From DATBLE01 sp963734065 (GTDB taxonomy: Bacteria; Actinomycetota; Thermoleophilia; Gaiellales; Gaiellaceae): DNA of 64,000 bases. Location of the stretch: the NCBI GenBank assembly GCA_963734065.1, contig CAVTFN010000005.1, positions 1,195,671 through 1,259,670 of the forward strand. The letters run 5' to 3'. A model generated the notes under the pieces. That model worked only from the letters and a program-made list of their open reading frames with translations, did no database searches and was not told where the DNA came from. Positions 1 through 7,660 of the stretch are shown here, piece after piece. The translations under genes and the position numbers were made by a program. Positions within the stretch are counted from its first letter, which is position 1. Each line of letters opens with the position of its first letter.

Positions 1-441
1 CAGGGTTGCGCGGTGCTCGGTTCGGCCGCGATAGCAGGTGAAGTTGACCGCGGCGGTGACGAGATCCGCGTCGTCGAGCGCCTCGAAGACGGTGGTCGCC
101 TCGGGGGAGAGATGTCGCGCGCTCAGGTCGAAGATCGTGTCGACGAGGGAGCGGCGCGTTCCGGCGGCGACGATCGCACCGAGCGACGAGCCGTACTCGA
201 CGACACGGCGCTCGTCGCGATCGAACCAGACGAGATGCGGGATGTGGTGGACGTCCGGATGGGCGCCCGTCGCGATCGACGAGACACAGACGGGCGTGAG
301 GGAAGGGAAGGTCGACGTCGCCCGGGCGTAGCGGCCGTGCCTGGCGAGGAAGGCGAGCGCCGGCGTCTCCTCGGTCTCGACCGCCCGCTCGAACACCGAC
401 GGTGTCAGGCCGTCGACGACGACGAGCACGAGGCTGCGCAC
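1..441 (-). CDS. Partial alkaline-phosphatase-superfamily phosphodiesterase
   Basis: The N-terminal 147 codons of a protein that runs off the left edge. It opens with GTG at 441, and the first residues read VRSLVLVVVDGLTP, the hydrophobic strand ending in the metal-binding Asp-Gly typical of type I phosphodiesterase/nucleotide pyrophosphatases. This is followed by FPSLTPVCVSSIATG, which matches the nucleophile strand of the family (Thr/Ser after FPS). The start lies directly against the stop of the upstream membrane gene, so the two are probably cotranscribed. The substrate (nucleotide, phospholipid or phosphonate ester) cannot be read from this fragment. Confidence 0.7.
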   Translation of the reverse strand, partial: MRSLVLVVVDGLTPSVFERAVETEETPALAFLARHGRYARATSTFPSLTPVCVSSIATGAHPDVHHIPHLVWFDRDERRVVEYGSSLGAIVAAGTRRSLVDTIFDLSARHLSPEATTVFEALDDADLVTAAVNFTCYRGRTEHRATL

Positions 442-442
442 A

Positions 443-868
443 TCAGTCCTTCGCGAGGATGCGCAGGCCGGCGTAGCGACTGCTCCCGCGGCGGCTCGCC
501 CTGACGGCGAGCAGCGGGACCAGGGCCGCCTCGGCGTACCCGAGCGCCGGGACGAACGCCAGCGCGGCCAGCCCCAGGCCGGCGACGACGACGAGCACTG
601 CGATCCCGAGCCGCGTTCCGCCCGCGCGCAGAGCGCCGGAGACTACGAGCACCGAGCCGACCGCGCCCAGCAGCCCGCCGATCCCGCCGGCGGCAGCTTC
701 GGCCCAGTCGCCGACCAGCAGGCCGATGCCGATGCCGGCGACGACCGCCAGCAGGGCCGCGAGCCCGACCGTCACACCGAGGCGGCCCTGCGGAACGAGC
801 GCTCCGATCGCCACCCCGGCGGCGGCCCCGAGGCCGGCGGCAACGCCGATCCAGTACCACGAGCCCAT
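443..868 (-). CDS. Small multi-spanning membrane protein of unknown function
   Basis: A 141-residue protein made almost entirely of Gly/Ala/Val/Leu-rich stretches that would form about four membrane segments, beginning at MGSWYWIGVAAG and ending in a short basic cytoplasmic tail (RASRRGSSRY). I recognise no family. It lies between the 2-oxoacid dehydrogenase E2 gene and the phosphodiesterase, and its stop touches the phosphodiesterase start. That suggests translational coupling, with no clear functional hint. Confidence 0.6.
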   Translation of the reverse strand: MGSWYWIGVAAGLGAAAGVAIGALVPQGRLGVTVGLAALLAVVAGIGIGLLVGDWAEAAAGGIGGLLGAVGSVLVVSGALRAGGTRLGIAVLVVVAGLGLAALAFVPALGYAEAALVPLLAVRASRRGSSRYAGLRILAKD

Positions 869-880
869 GCTCCGTCCAGT

Positions 881-1999
881 CTAGGCCGTGGCCTGCTGGA
901 GCCGGTCGATCACGGCGAGCCCGAACTCGGCAGCGCGGGCGCCGTCGACCACGCGGTGGTCGAACGTGACCGTGATCGTGCCCGTCCGGCGGACGACCAC
1001 CTCGCGGTCGCGGACGACCGGGCGGGGAGCGATCCGGCCGATGCCGAGAATCGCCACCTCCGGGTGGTTGACGATCGGCGTGTGGAAGAGGCCGGCGAGC
1101 TTGCCCGCGCTGGTCACGGTGAAGGTCGAGCCGCGCAGCTCGTCGGGCTGGAGCCGCCCCTTGCGTGCCGCTGCTGCGAGGCGGTCGAGATCGGCTGCGA
1201 GCTCGGCGATGCTGCGCGACTCGCAGCCCCGGACGACCGGCACGACCAGGCCCTGCTCGGTCTGGACGGCAACGCCCAGGTCGTACCGCTCGAGGTAGAC
1301 GATCTCGTCCTCTTCCAGCCGGGCGTTCAGCTCCGGATACTCCTGGAGCGAGAGCGCGCACGCCTTCAGCACCGTCGGGACGAGGAGCTTCAGGTCGACG
1401 GCCTCGAAGTCGCACTCCTCGACCCACGTCACCGGCGGGATCTCGCGGTGCGCGAGCGCCATGTGCTCGGCGATCAGGCGACGGACGCCGCGGAGCTTCT
1501 CTCGTCGCCCTTCCTGGCCAGGTCCAGGGGACTGTCCCCCGGAAACGGCCGCAGCTGATCGGACGTCCTGCTCGGTGACTTGGCCGTTCGGGCCGGTCGC
1601 GACGACGTCGGCCAGATCGACCCCGAGCTCCTGTGCGACCCGGCGGACGAGCGGGGTGGCTCGAACTCGCTGCGGAGCTTCGGGGCGAGCCGAGGTGGAG
1701 GCTCCCGCCGACTCCGTAGGGACAGACCCCGAGGGGTCGGTCCCTGAAGGCTGCCCGTCGCGCCCGTCGCCGATGACCACGAGCACCGTCCCCACCGGCA
1801 CGACCTGCCCCTCCGCTACGAGGATCCGCGCCACCGTCCCGGCCGCCGGCGACGGGATCTCGACCGTGGTCTTGTCGGTCTGGATCTCGACCAGCGGGTC
1901 GTCCTCAGCCACCTCCTGGCCCTCGGCGACGAGCCAGCGGGCGACCTCCCCCTCGGTCAGGCCCTCGCCGAGGTCCGGCAGCTTGAACTCGTACGCCAC
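881..1999 (-). CDS. Dihydrolipoamide acyltransferase (E2) of a 2-oxoacid dehydrogenase complex
   Basis: E2 core enzyme that moves the acyl group from E1-bound TPP to CoA. Residues 1-80 form a lipoyl domain with the lipoylated lysine in EIQTDKTTVEIPSP. A peripheral-subunit-binding domain follows around 110-150 (RATPLVRRVAQELGVDL), and then the catalytic domain with the active-site motif DHRVVDG near the C-terminus. At 372 residues it is short for the family because it has a single lipoyl domain. It follows the E1beta gene by 3 bases. The E1alpha/E1beta layout fits branched-chain 2-oxoacid or pyruvate dehydrogenase; substrate is not decidable here. The two linker segments contain copies of a dispersed palindromic repeat (1518-1540 and around 1725-1750). 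Confidence 0.93.
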   Translation of the reverse strand: MAYEFKLPDLGEGLTEGEVARWLVAEGQEVAEDDPLVEIQTDKTTVEIPSPAAGTVARILVAEGQVVPVGTVLVVIGDGRDGQPSGTDPSGSVPTESAGASTSARPEAPQRVRATPLVRRVAQELGVDLADVVATGPNGQVTEQDVRSAAAVSGGQSPGPGQEGRREKLRGVRRLIAEHMALAHREIPPVTWVEECDFEAVDLKLLVPTVLKACALSLQEYPELNARLEEDEIVYLERYDLGVAVQTEQGLVVPVVRGCESRSIAELAADLDRLAAAARKGRLQPDELRGSTFTVTSAGKLAGLFHTPIVNHPEVAILGIGRIAPRPVVRDREVVVRRTGTITVTFDHRVVDGARAAEFGLAVIDRLQQATA

Positions 2000-2002
2000 G
2001 GC

Positions 2003-2971
2003 CTAGAAGTCCAGCAGCCGGCGCCCGGCCGCGACCACACGCTCGACCGACGGCATGTAGGCGTCCTCGAGCTGCCAGTACGGATAGGGGACGTCGAACC
2101 CGGTCACGCGCAGCACGGGCCCACGCAGGTCGAGGATCGCCTTCTCGGCGATCACCGCGGCCAGCTCTGCGCCGTAGCCCGCCACCCGCGGCGCCTCCTG
2201 CACGATCACGACGCGCCCGGTCTTCGCGACGGACGCCAGCATCGTCGCCTCGTCGAGCGGCTTCAGCGTCCGCACGTCGAGCACCTCCACCGACGCACCG
2301 AGCTCGTCGGCGGCCGACTCCGCGACCGGCACCATTGCCCCGTAGGCGACGATCGTCAGGTCGCTGCCCTCGCGGGCGACGCGCATCGTGCCGAGCGGGA
2401 CGACGTGCTCGCCCTCGGGGACCTCGCCGCGCGCGGTGCGGTAGACGAACTTGGGCTCGAGCACGACGACGGGATCCGGATCGCGGATCGCCGCCGCCAG
2501 CAATCCTTTCGCGTCGGCCGGCGTCGAGGGGATCGCGACCTTCACGCCGGGCGTGTGGACGTAGTAGGCCTCGGGCGAGTCGTCATGCAGCTCGGGGGCG
2601 CGCACCCCGCCGCCGTAGGGCATCCGCAGCGTGATCGGGAACTCCATCGCCCCGCGCGTCCGCCAGCGGTAGCGGCCGACGTGGTTGATCAGCTGGTCGA
2701 GGCAGGGATACGAGAACGCGTCGTACTGCATCTCGCAGATCGGCCGCCAGCCGGCCATGCAGAGCCCGACCGCCGTGCCGAGGATCCCGGCCTCGGCGAG
2801 GGGCGTGTCGATGCAGCGGTCCGAACCGAACCGGTCGCGCAGTCCGGCGGTCGCGCGGAAGACGCCGCCGGCCCGGCCGACGTCCTCGCCCATCACCAGT
2901 ACCGAGTCGTCCCGAGCCAGCTCGGTGTGCAGGCAGTCGTTGACCGCCTCGACCAACGTGAGCTCAGCCAC
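2003..2971 (-). CDS. 2-oxoacid dehydrogenase E1 beta subunit
   Basis: A 322-residue transketolase-like beta subunit that with E1alpha decarboxylates a 2-oxoacid on thiamine diphosphate. Family landmarks are MGEDVGRAGGVFRATAGL near the N-terminus (the Glu that activates TPP), FSYPCLDQLINHVGRYRW, and the C-terminal transketolase domain with VLDVRTLKPLD. It starts at GTG 2971 and overlaps the end of the E1alpha gene by 8 bases. Order alpha-beta-E2 is the standard operon arrangement. The gene likely acts in branched-chain amino acid or pyruvate oxidation. Confidence 0.93.
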   Translation of the reverse strand: MAELTLVEAVNDCLHTELARDDSVLVMGEDVGRAGGVFRATAGLRDRFGSDRCIDTPLAEAGILGTAVGLCMAGWRPICEMQYDAFSYPCLDQLINHVGRYRWRTRGAMEFPITLRMPYGGGVRAPELHDDSPEAYYVHTPGVKVAIPSTPADAKGLLAAAIRDPDPVVVLEPKFVYRTARGEVPEGEHVVPLGTMRVAREGSDLTIVAYGAMVPVAESAADELGASVEVLDVRTLKPLDEATMLASVAKTGRVVIVQEAPRVAGYGAELAAVIAEKAILDLRGPVLRVTGFDVPYPYWQLEDAYMPSVERVVAAGRRLLDF

Positions 2972-4013
2972 CGAGCCATCCCTCCCGCAAGGTCGGCGGC
3001 GGATCGACGTACGCGTGCGCGAAGACGAGCTCCGGATCGGCCGCCGGCTCGGCCTCGGCCGCCGCGATTCCTTCGCGCATCGCCTCCAGCGCCTCCGCCT
3101 TGACGCGCTCGGCCGTCTCGTCGTCGAGCACGCCGAGCCGCCGGAGATACCCCTCGAAACGCCGGAGGCACTCGCGCTCCTTCTCCTCCTCCACGCGCTC
3201 GGCGTCGATGTAGGCGCTCGGGTCGTCGGCGGTCGCGTGCGGCGCCACCCGGTACGTGACCGCCTCGATGAAGGTCGGGCCGTCGCCCGCGCGTGCCCGC
3301 GCGACCGCGTCCCGCGTCGCCTCCCACACGGCGAGCACGTCGCCGCCGTCGACGCGCACGCCGGGCATGCCGTACCCGATCGCCTTGTCGGCGAGAGTCG
3401 GCGCGGCGGTCTGGGCCGACAGGGGCGTCGAGATCGCCCACTGGTTGTTGCTGCAGAGGAGCACGAGCGGCGCGCGCATGACGCCGGCGAAGTTGGCGCC
3501 CTCGTGAAACGCCCCCTCGGAGGTCGCCCCGTCGCCGAAGAACGTGAGCGCGACCGTCGGCTCGCCGCGGAGCTTCTTCCCCCACGCCAGCCCGGCGGCG
3601 TGGGGCACCTGGGTCGCGATCGGCACGCAGATCGACGCGAGGTTGTAGTCGAGCGGGTTCCACCAGCCGGCGGGATGGCCGCGCCACCAGGAGAGGACCA
3701 CCGCCGGCGGCAGTCCGCGCAGGAGCCCGATCGCCGACTCCCGGTAGCTCGGGAAGATCCAGTCGCCGCGGTCGAGCGCGAACGTGGCGCCGACCTGGAT
3801 CGCCTCGTGGCCCCAGAAGATCGCGTACGTCCCGATCCGACCCTGGCGGTGGTAGACGACGGAGCGCTCGTCGTACGTGCGCAGGAGGACGAGCTGCCGG
3901 TACAGCTCGAGAAAGTCGCTCGCGTCGAGGCCCTCGACCTCGCCGTCGGGGACGCTCGCGCCGTCGCCGATCACGCGGCGGAGCCCTCGCCCGGCGGGGA
4001 CGACCTCGGTCAC
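2964..4013 (-). CDS. 2-oxoacid dehydrogenase E1 alpha subunit
   Basis: A 349-residue TPP-dependent alpha subunit. The TPP/Mg-binding motif is present as FFGDGATSEGAFHEG followed by CSNNQWAIS, and the substrate-side loop SYRESAIGLLRG is visible. A regulatory phosphorylation loop like that of eukaryotic enzymes is not evident. The start is GTG at 4013, overlapping the stop of the upstream kinase-like gene by 4 bases (GTGA), so the operon begins at or before that gene. Partner of the downstream beta subunit and E2. Confidence 0.93.
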   Translation of the reverse strand: MTEVVPAGRGLRRVIGDGASVPDGEVEGLDASDFLELYRQLVLLRTYDERSVVYHRQGRIGTYAIFWGHEAIQVGATFALDRGDWIFPSYRESAIGLLRGLPPAVVLSWWRGHPAGWWNPLDYNLASICVPIATQVPHAAGLAWGKKLRGEPTVALTFFGDGATSEGAFHEGANFAGVMRAPLVLLCSNNQWAISTPLSAQTAAPTLADKAIGYGMPGVRVDGGDVLAVWEATRDAVARARAGDGPTFIEAVTYRVAPHATADDPSAYIDAERVEEEKERECLRRFEGYLRRLGVLDDETAERVKAEALEAMREGIAAAEAEPAADPELVFAHAYVDPPPTLREGWLGG

Positions 4014-4879
4014 GGCGGCGATGGTAGCTCCTGGTTCGCGGCCACCAGCACCGAGACGGCGTCACGCTCGGCCTCGAACAGGGCCTCGGTGACGTCGCCG
4101 AGGTCCTCGCCGTCCGCCTGCAGCGGCAGCGGCTCGTCGCAGCGGACGCTGATCGCGTCGAGGTCGTGCGCGGACAGGACACCCGGCATGCCCGGGAGGC
4201 CACGGCCGGCGGCGACGCGCACCGCCAGCCGCAGCGAGCTCGCCCCGCCGAGGCGCTCGGGGGCAACCAGGTCGAGCCCGAGCTCGAAGCGCGCCTCCGG
4301 CGAGAACCGGAAGGCACGCGGCCCCGCGTAGGTGTAGACGGCGTCGTTCGAGACGAACAGCAGCCCTGCCCGGCCGAGCCCGTCGATCTGGAGCCGCGGC
4401 TCGTACCCGCGGAACAGCCGCCGCGCGATCACCCGCGCGTACGCGAGGTCGCCGCGCCGCCGGCCGTCCTCGAGCCGCTTCTTCGTCTCCAGCTCGCGCA
4501 CGGTCTCCGAGTCGACGCCGATCCCCGCGCCGAACGAGAACCGCCTGCCGTTGACGCGGCCCACCGAGATTCTCCGCTCGCGAACCGCTTCCGCCGGATC
4601 GGCCGGGACGCCCAGCGCGCGCGCGAGCACGTTCGTGTGGCCTCCGGCGATCACCCCGAGGGGCTTGCCGGACGGAAGTCCGTTCAGGACCTCGTTGACG
4701 AGCCCGTCGCCGCCGTAGGCGAACACGGCCTCGCCCTTCGCACCGGCGGCCAGGTCGGTCGCGTGGCCCCTGCGCTCGGTGAGCAGGGTCTCGACCACCT
4801 CGAGGCGCTGCTCGAGGTCGCGCACGCGCTCCTCGGTGACGCGAGTGGCGAACGGGTTGACGATGAGCGTGACGCCCAC
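4010..4879 (-). CDS. Diacylglycerol/lipid kinase family protein
   Basis: A 289-residue DAGK-catalytic-domain protein of the YegS/BmrU type, which phosphorylates a lipid or sphingoid alcohol. The N-terminal strand (TLIVNPFA) and the glycine-rich loop YGGDGLVNEVLNGL followed by LGVIAGGHTNVLARALG match the nucleotide-binding region. The usual GGDGT reads GGDGL, and GTxND reads GGHTN, so activity or substrate may differ. It is first in the run leading into the E1/E2 genes (4-base overlap); a functional link to them is not obvious. Confidence 0.8.
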   Translation of the reverse strand: MGVTLIVNPFATRVTEERVRDLEQRLEVVETLLTERRGHATDLAAGAKGEAVFAYGGDGLVNEVLNGLPSGKPLGVIAGGHTNVLARALGVPADPAEAVRERRISVGRVNGRRFSFGAGIGVDSETVRELETKKRLEDGRRRGDLAYARVIARRLFRGYEPRLQIDGLGRAGLLFVSNDAVYTYAGPRAFRFSPEARFELGLDLVAPERLGGASSLRLAVRVAAGRGLPGMPGVLSAHDLDAISVRCDEPLPLQADGEDLGDVTEALFEAERDAVSVLVAANQELPSPP

Positions 4880-4897
4880 GCCGCGAGGTTTACACGG

Positions 4898-5323
4898 TCA
4901 GGCCGGGCGGACCGTGATCGTGAGGTTCGTCCGGTCGGAGCACTCCTTGAGCGCGACCTGGCCCGTGGTGCCGTGACCGGAGAAGTTGACCTCGGCGTCG
5001 TCCTCTTCCTTCTCCTTGTCCGTCACCGAGTAGCCGTTCTTGCCGTCGAGCGCCTGTTCCCACGCGTCGTAGGCCTGGTCGAGGTCGCCGTCCATGTGGC
5101 CCGAGACCTTGGTGGTCGGGCCTTCCTTCTCCTGGCTCGTGAAGGTGACCCCGCTCGGCGTGGGGAACTGGGCCGGGAGCTGCGGAGAGCCAGACATCGC
5201 CGCCGGTGCCGCGCCGCAGTCCGCCGCTTCCTTGTCCTTGTCCGAGTCCCCACCGCCGCACCCGGCGACGGCGAACGCCGCGGCCGCAACGACGAGGATC
5301 GATGCAAAGGTGCGCCTGCCCAC
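4898..5323 (-). CDS. Putative lipoprotein of unknown function
   Basis: About 141 residues from GTG 5323. It has a basic N-terminus, a hydrophobic stretch and a lipobox-like AVAGCGGG, so it should be a secreted lipid-anchored protein. The mature part is acidic and hydrophilic (DSDKDKEAAD, KEKEEDD), with two cysteines that might pair. An upstream ATG in the same frame at 5359 exists but lies inside the preceding gene, so I prefer the GTG 10 bases after that gene's stop. No family recognised. Confidence 0.6.
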   Translation of the reverse strand: MGRRTFASILVVAAAAFAVAGCGGGDSDKDKEAADCGAAPAAMSGSPQLPAQFPTPSGVTFTSQEKEGPTTKVSGHMDGDLDQAYDAWEQALDGKNGYSVTDKEKEEDDAEVNFSGHGTTGQVALKECSDRTNLTITVRPA

Positions 5324-5333
5324 GAGCGTGAGC

Positions 5334-6434
5334 CTACAAATGCGCCCACAGAATTGCACCCCCGACCAGCGCGACCGCTCCGAGCACGGCGACGAGGACG
5401 ATCGTCAGGGTGTCGCCGCCACCCGAGGATCGCCCGGCCACTACGGAGACCGGCGACCCCTCGACCGTCCGGTAGACGTACGAGGCGGTGCTCGGCCCGG
5501 ACGGATCCGGCGAGTCGAGGAAGTGGTGGTACTCCCAGGCGAGGGCGACGCTGCCGAGCACGCGCTGCAGGCCCGCCAGCGCAGGCACCGGATCGTGCGG
5601 GCCGGGCAGGATCTCGAGCGGGCCGAGCGGCTCGGCCCGCAGGTCGAGCGTCGGCAGCGCCCTGCCGCGAAGGACGAACGTCCGCGTCGCCGGCTGCCCG
5701 GCGCCGAGCACGGCCGACACGACGACCGGTGACCGGTCCGGCACCGCGATCGTGCCGCGGACGCGCAGCGGCGCCGTGACGCCGATCACCGCCTGGCCGG
5801 TCGCGCGGCCCGGCAGAGCGAGCTCCGACGGCACCACCGCCGTCGTCCCCTCCCGGCGCAGCCTGCCGAGGAAGCCGCGGACGGCATCGGGAGCGACCGA
5901 GCCCGTGGCGACCGTGAAGCCTCCCTGGGTGACGTTCTCCAGCCGGACTGCGACCGCGTCGGCCCGGCGCTCGACCGAGACGCGCAGCGGCAGCGCGGCC
6001 GCCGCGGCCGGCGCGAGCGTCGCGGTCGCCGCCAGGACGCGGCGGCCGGATGCGAAGCCCTGCCAGACGATCCCCAGGTCGCGCAGGCCGGGCTCCGCCT
6101 GCGAGCCGGGAGCGGCGACCACCTTCGTCGCCGGCGCGGGCACGAGGAAGGTGAAGTCGCCCGGCCGCGAGATCGTCAGCCGCTGGGTGACGACGACGCC
6201 GACCGGCACCCCGGAGCGGTCGATTCCGACCGCGATCCGCTCGACGTTGCGAAGCCGGCCCTGAAACCGGGTCTCCTGGGGCGTGAGGCCGGCGATCCGC
6301 CTCCCGACGAGCGGCGGCGGCGCCGACGTCCGGGCCGACGGCGACAAGAGCGTGATCGTGTCGCCGGCGGCCGCCGGCGGGAAGAGCAGGAGACCGCCGG
6401 CGAGGAGCGCGGCCAACCCCTGCGGCCGACCCAT
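5334..6434 (-). CDS. Secreted, C-terminally membrane-anchored protein of unknown function
   Basis: A 366-residue protein starting at the ATG that overlaps the upstream stop (ATGA at 6434). Residues 1-25 form a signal peptide (LAALLAGGLLLFPPAAAG). The last 35 residues are a single membrane segment followed by WAHL, which would anchor the C-terminus. The mature part is rich in beta-type sequence, with two repeats of the theme VVTQRL/FTFLVPAPATK and no catalytic motif that I recognise. It sits directly downstream of the amino-acid ABC substrate-binding gene and may be its accessory. Confidence 0.6.
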   Translation of the reverse strand: MGRPQGLAALLAGGLLLFPPAAAGDTITLLSPSARTSAPPPLVGRRIAGLTPQETRFQGRLRNVERIAVGIDRSGVPVGVVVTQRLTISRPGDFTFLVPAPATKVVAAPGSQAEPGLRDLGIVWQGFASGRRVLAATATLAPAAAAALPLRVSVERRADAVAVRLENVTQGGFTVATGSVAPDAVRGFLGRLRREGTTAVVPSELALPGRATGQAVIGVTAPLRVRGTIAVPDRSPVVVSAVLGAGQPATRTFVLRGRALPTLDLRAEPLGPLEILPGPHDPVPALAGLQRVLGSVALAWEYHHFLDSPDPSGPSTASYVYRTVEGSPVSVVAGRSSGGGDTLTIVLVAVLGAVALVGGAILWAHL

Positions 6435-7660
6435 CAGCGCTCCTGCGGGATCACCGGCAGGGTGGCCGAGAGGGCATCGTCCTTCACCGGCGCGTACGTC
6501 ATCCCCTGGAAGCGGGCGAAGTAGACGTCGTCGTCGACGACGCCCTCGTGGTTGATGCGGTTGAAGCCGCGGGAGTCGCCGTTCGCCCCCTCGACCGAGA
6601 TCTCGTTCAACGCTGCCAGCACCTTCGCCGGGTCGGTCGACTTGGCCGACTGGATCGCCGCGACCAGCAGGTGCGTGAAGTCGTACGGGTACATCGCGTA
6701 GTCGGGCGGCTGCACGACCGGCCGCCCCGCGGCGCTGCGCACCCCAACCTGCTGGGGGCCGAACCGCTGCTCGTAGGCCGACTGGAAGGCCATGAACGGC
6801 GCCGGTCCCTCCTCCGCCGTCATCCGGCCTGACGCGAACACAAGCCCGTCGAGCCACTTCGGATGACCCGCCAGCTCCTGGCGGAGCAGTGGATCCTCCG
6901 CGGACGGCGGGGCGAACACCGGGACGTTCCAGCCCGAGCTGCGCGCGGCGATCAGCGCCTCGGCGATCGTCGAAGGCTGTCCCCAGACGAGCAGCGCAGT
7001 CGCGCCCGAGCGCCGCGCCTGCAGGACCTGCGGCGCCAGGTCGGTCGAGGTCGACGGCACCTGGACGCGGGCGGCGACCGAGCTCGCGTTCTGGGAGAAC
7101 GCGTGATCGAGGGCCGCGCGTCCCTCGCGGCCGTACCCCGTGTCGTCGGTGAGGAAGGCAACCTTCAGCTTCTTCGGAATCAGGTACTCGGCGAAGCGGA
7201 AGGCGACCCCGTGGTCGGTCGGAGCGATCCGGAAGACGTTCGGCCGCTTGGCGGGATCGACCAGGCCGGTGCCGCCGTCGAAGACGATCGCGATCGGGAT
7301 GTGCGCGCGGTCGGCGATCTTCCAGGCGGCGTCGATGCCGGTCCCGTCGCTGACGATCGCCGCCGCGTGCTGTGCGACCGCGCGCCGGACGTCGGCGACA
7401 GCACGGCTCGCCGAGTGCGCGTTGTCGTAGCGCACGACCCGTATCCGGTAGTCGTCGCCGCCGACGGTGAGCAGGGTGTCACGCGACCCGAGCCGGACGC
7501 CGTTCTCGATCGTCGTTCCGAGATAGGAGTCGCTGCTGAAGGGGGCGTCGACGGCGATCACCAGCTCCCGCGGCTGTGACGACTTCTCGGAGCTTCCGCA
7601 GCCGGCGAGGACCACGACCAGCGCCGCGCAGGCGACCGCCGCTTTCAGCACGGGCGTCAC
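6434..7660 (-). CDS. Branched-chain amino acid type ABC substrate-binding lipoprotein
   Basis: A 408-residue periplasmic-binding-protein type I domain (Peripla_BP_6/LivJ-like). The signal sequence ends in a lipobox VVLAGCGSSEKSS. The mature chain follows the family: ENGVRLGSRDTLL, a receptor-type middle with YLIPKKLKVAFLTDDTGYGREG, and PPDYAMYPYDFTHLLVAAI near the end. GTG 7660 overlaps the end of the permease-ATPase gene, giving the order livH, livM-livG, livJ-like. The ligand could be an amino acid, amide or urea-type compound; the binding residues do not settle this. Confidence 0.85.
   Translation of the reverse strand: MTPVLKAAVACAALVVVLAGCGSSEKSSQPRELVIAVDAPFSSDSYLGTTIENGVRLGSRDTLLTVGGDDYRIRVVRYDNAHSASRAVADVRRAVAQHAAAIVSDGTGIDAAWKIADRAHIPIAIVFDGGTGLVDPAKRPNVFRIAPTDHGVAFRFAEYLIPKKLKVAFLTDDTGYGREGRAALDHAFSQNASSVAARVQVPSTSTDLAPQVLQARRSGATALLVWGQPSTIAEALIAARSSGWNVPVFAPPSAEDPLLRQELAGHPKWLDGLVFASGRMTAEEGPAPFMAFQSAYEQRFGPQQVGVRSAAGRPVVQPPDYAMYPYDFTHLLVAAIQSAKSTDPAKVLAALNEISVEGANGDSRGFNRINHEGVVDDDVYFARFQGMTYAPVKDDALSATLPVIPQER

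Noticed and set aside
2685..4331. A 548-residue plus-strand reading frame opposite the E1alpha, E1beta and kinase genes.
   Set aside because: Shadow of three coding genes; no domain, no ribosome site.
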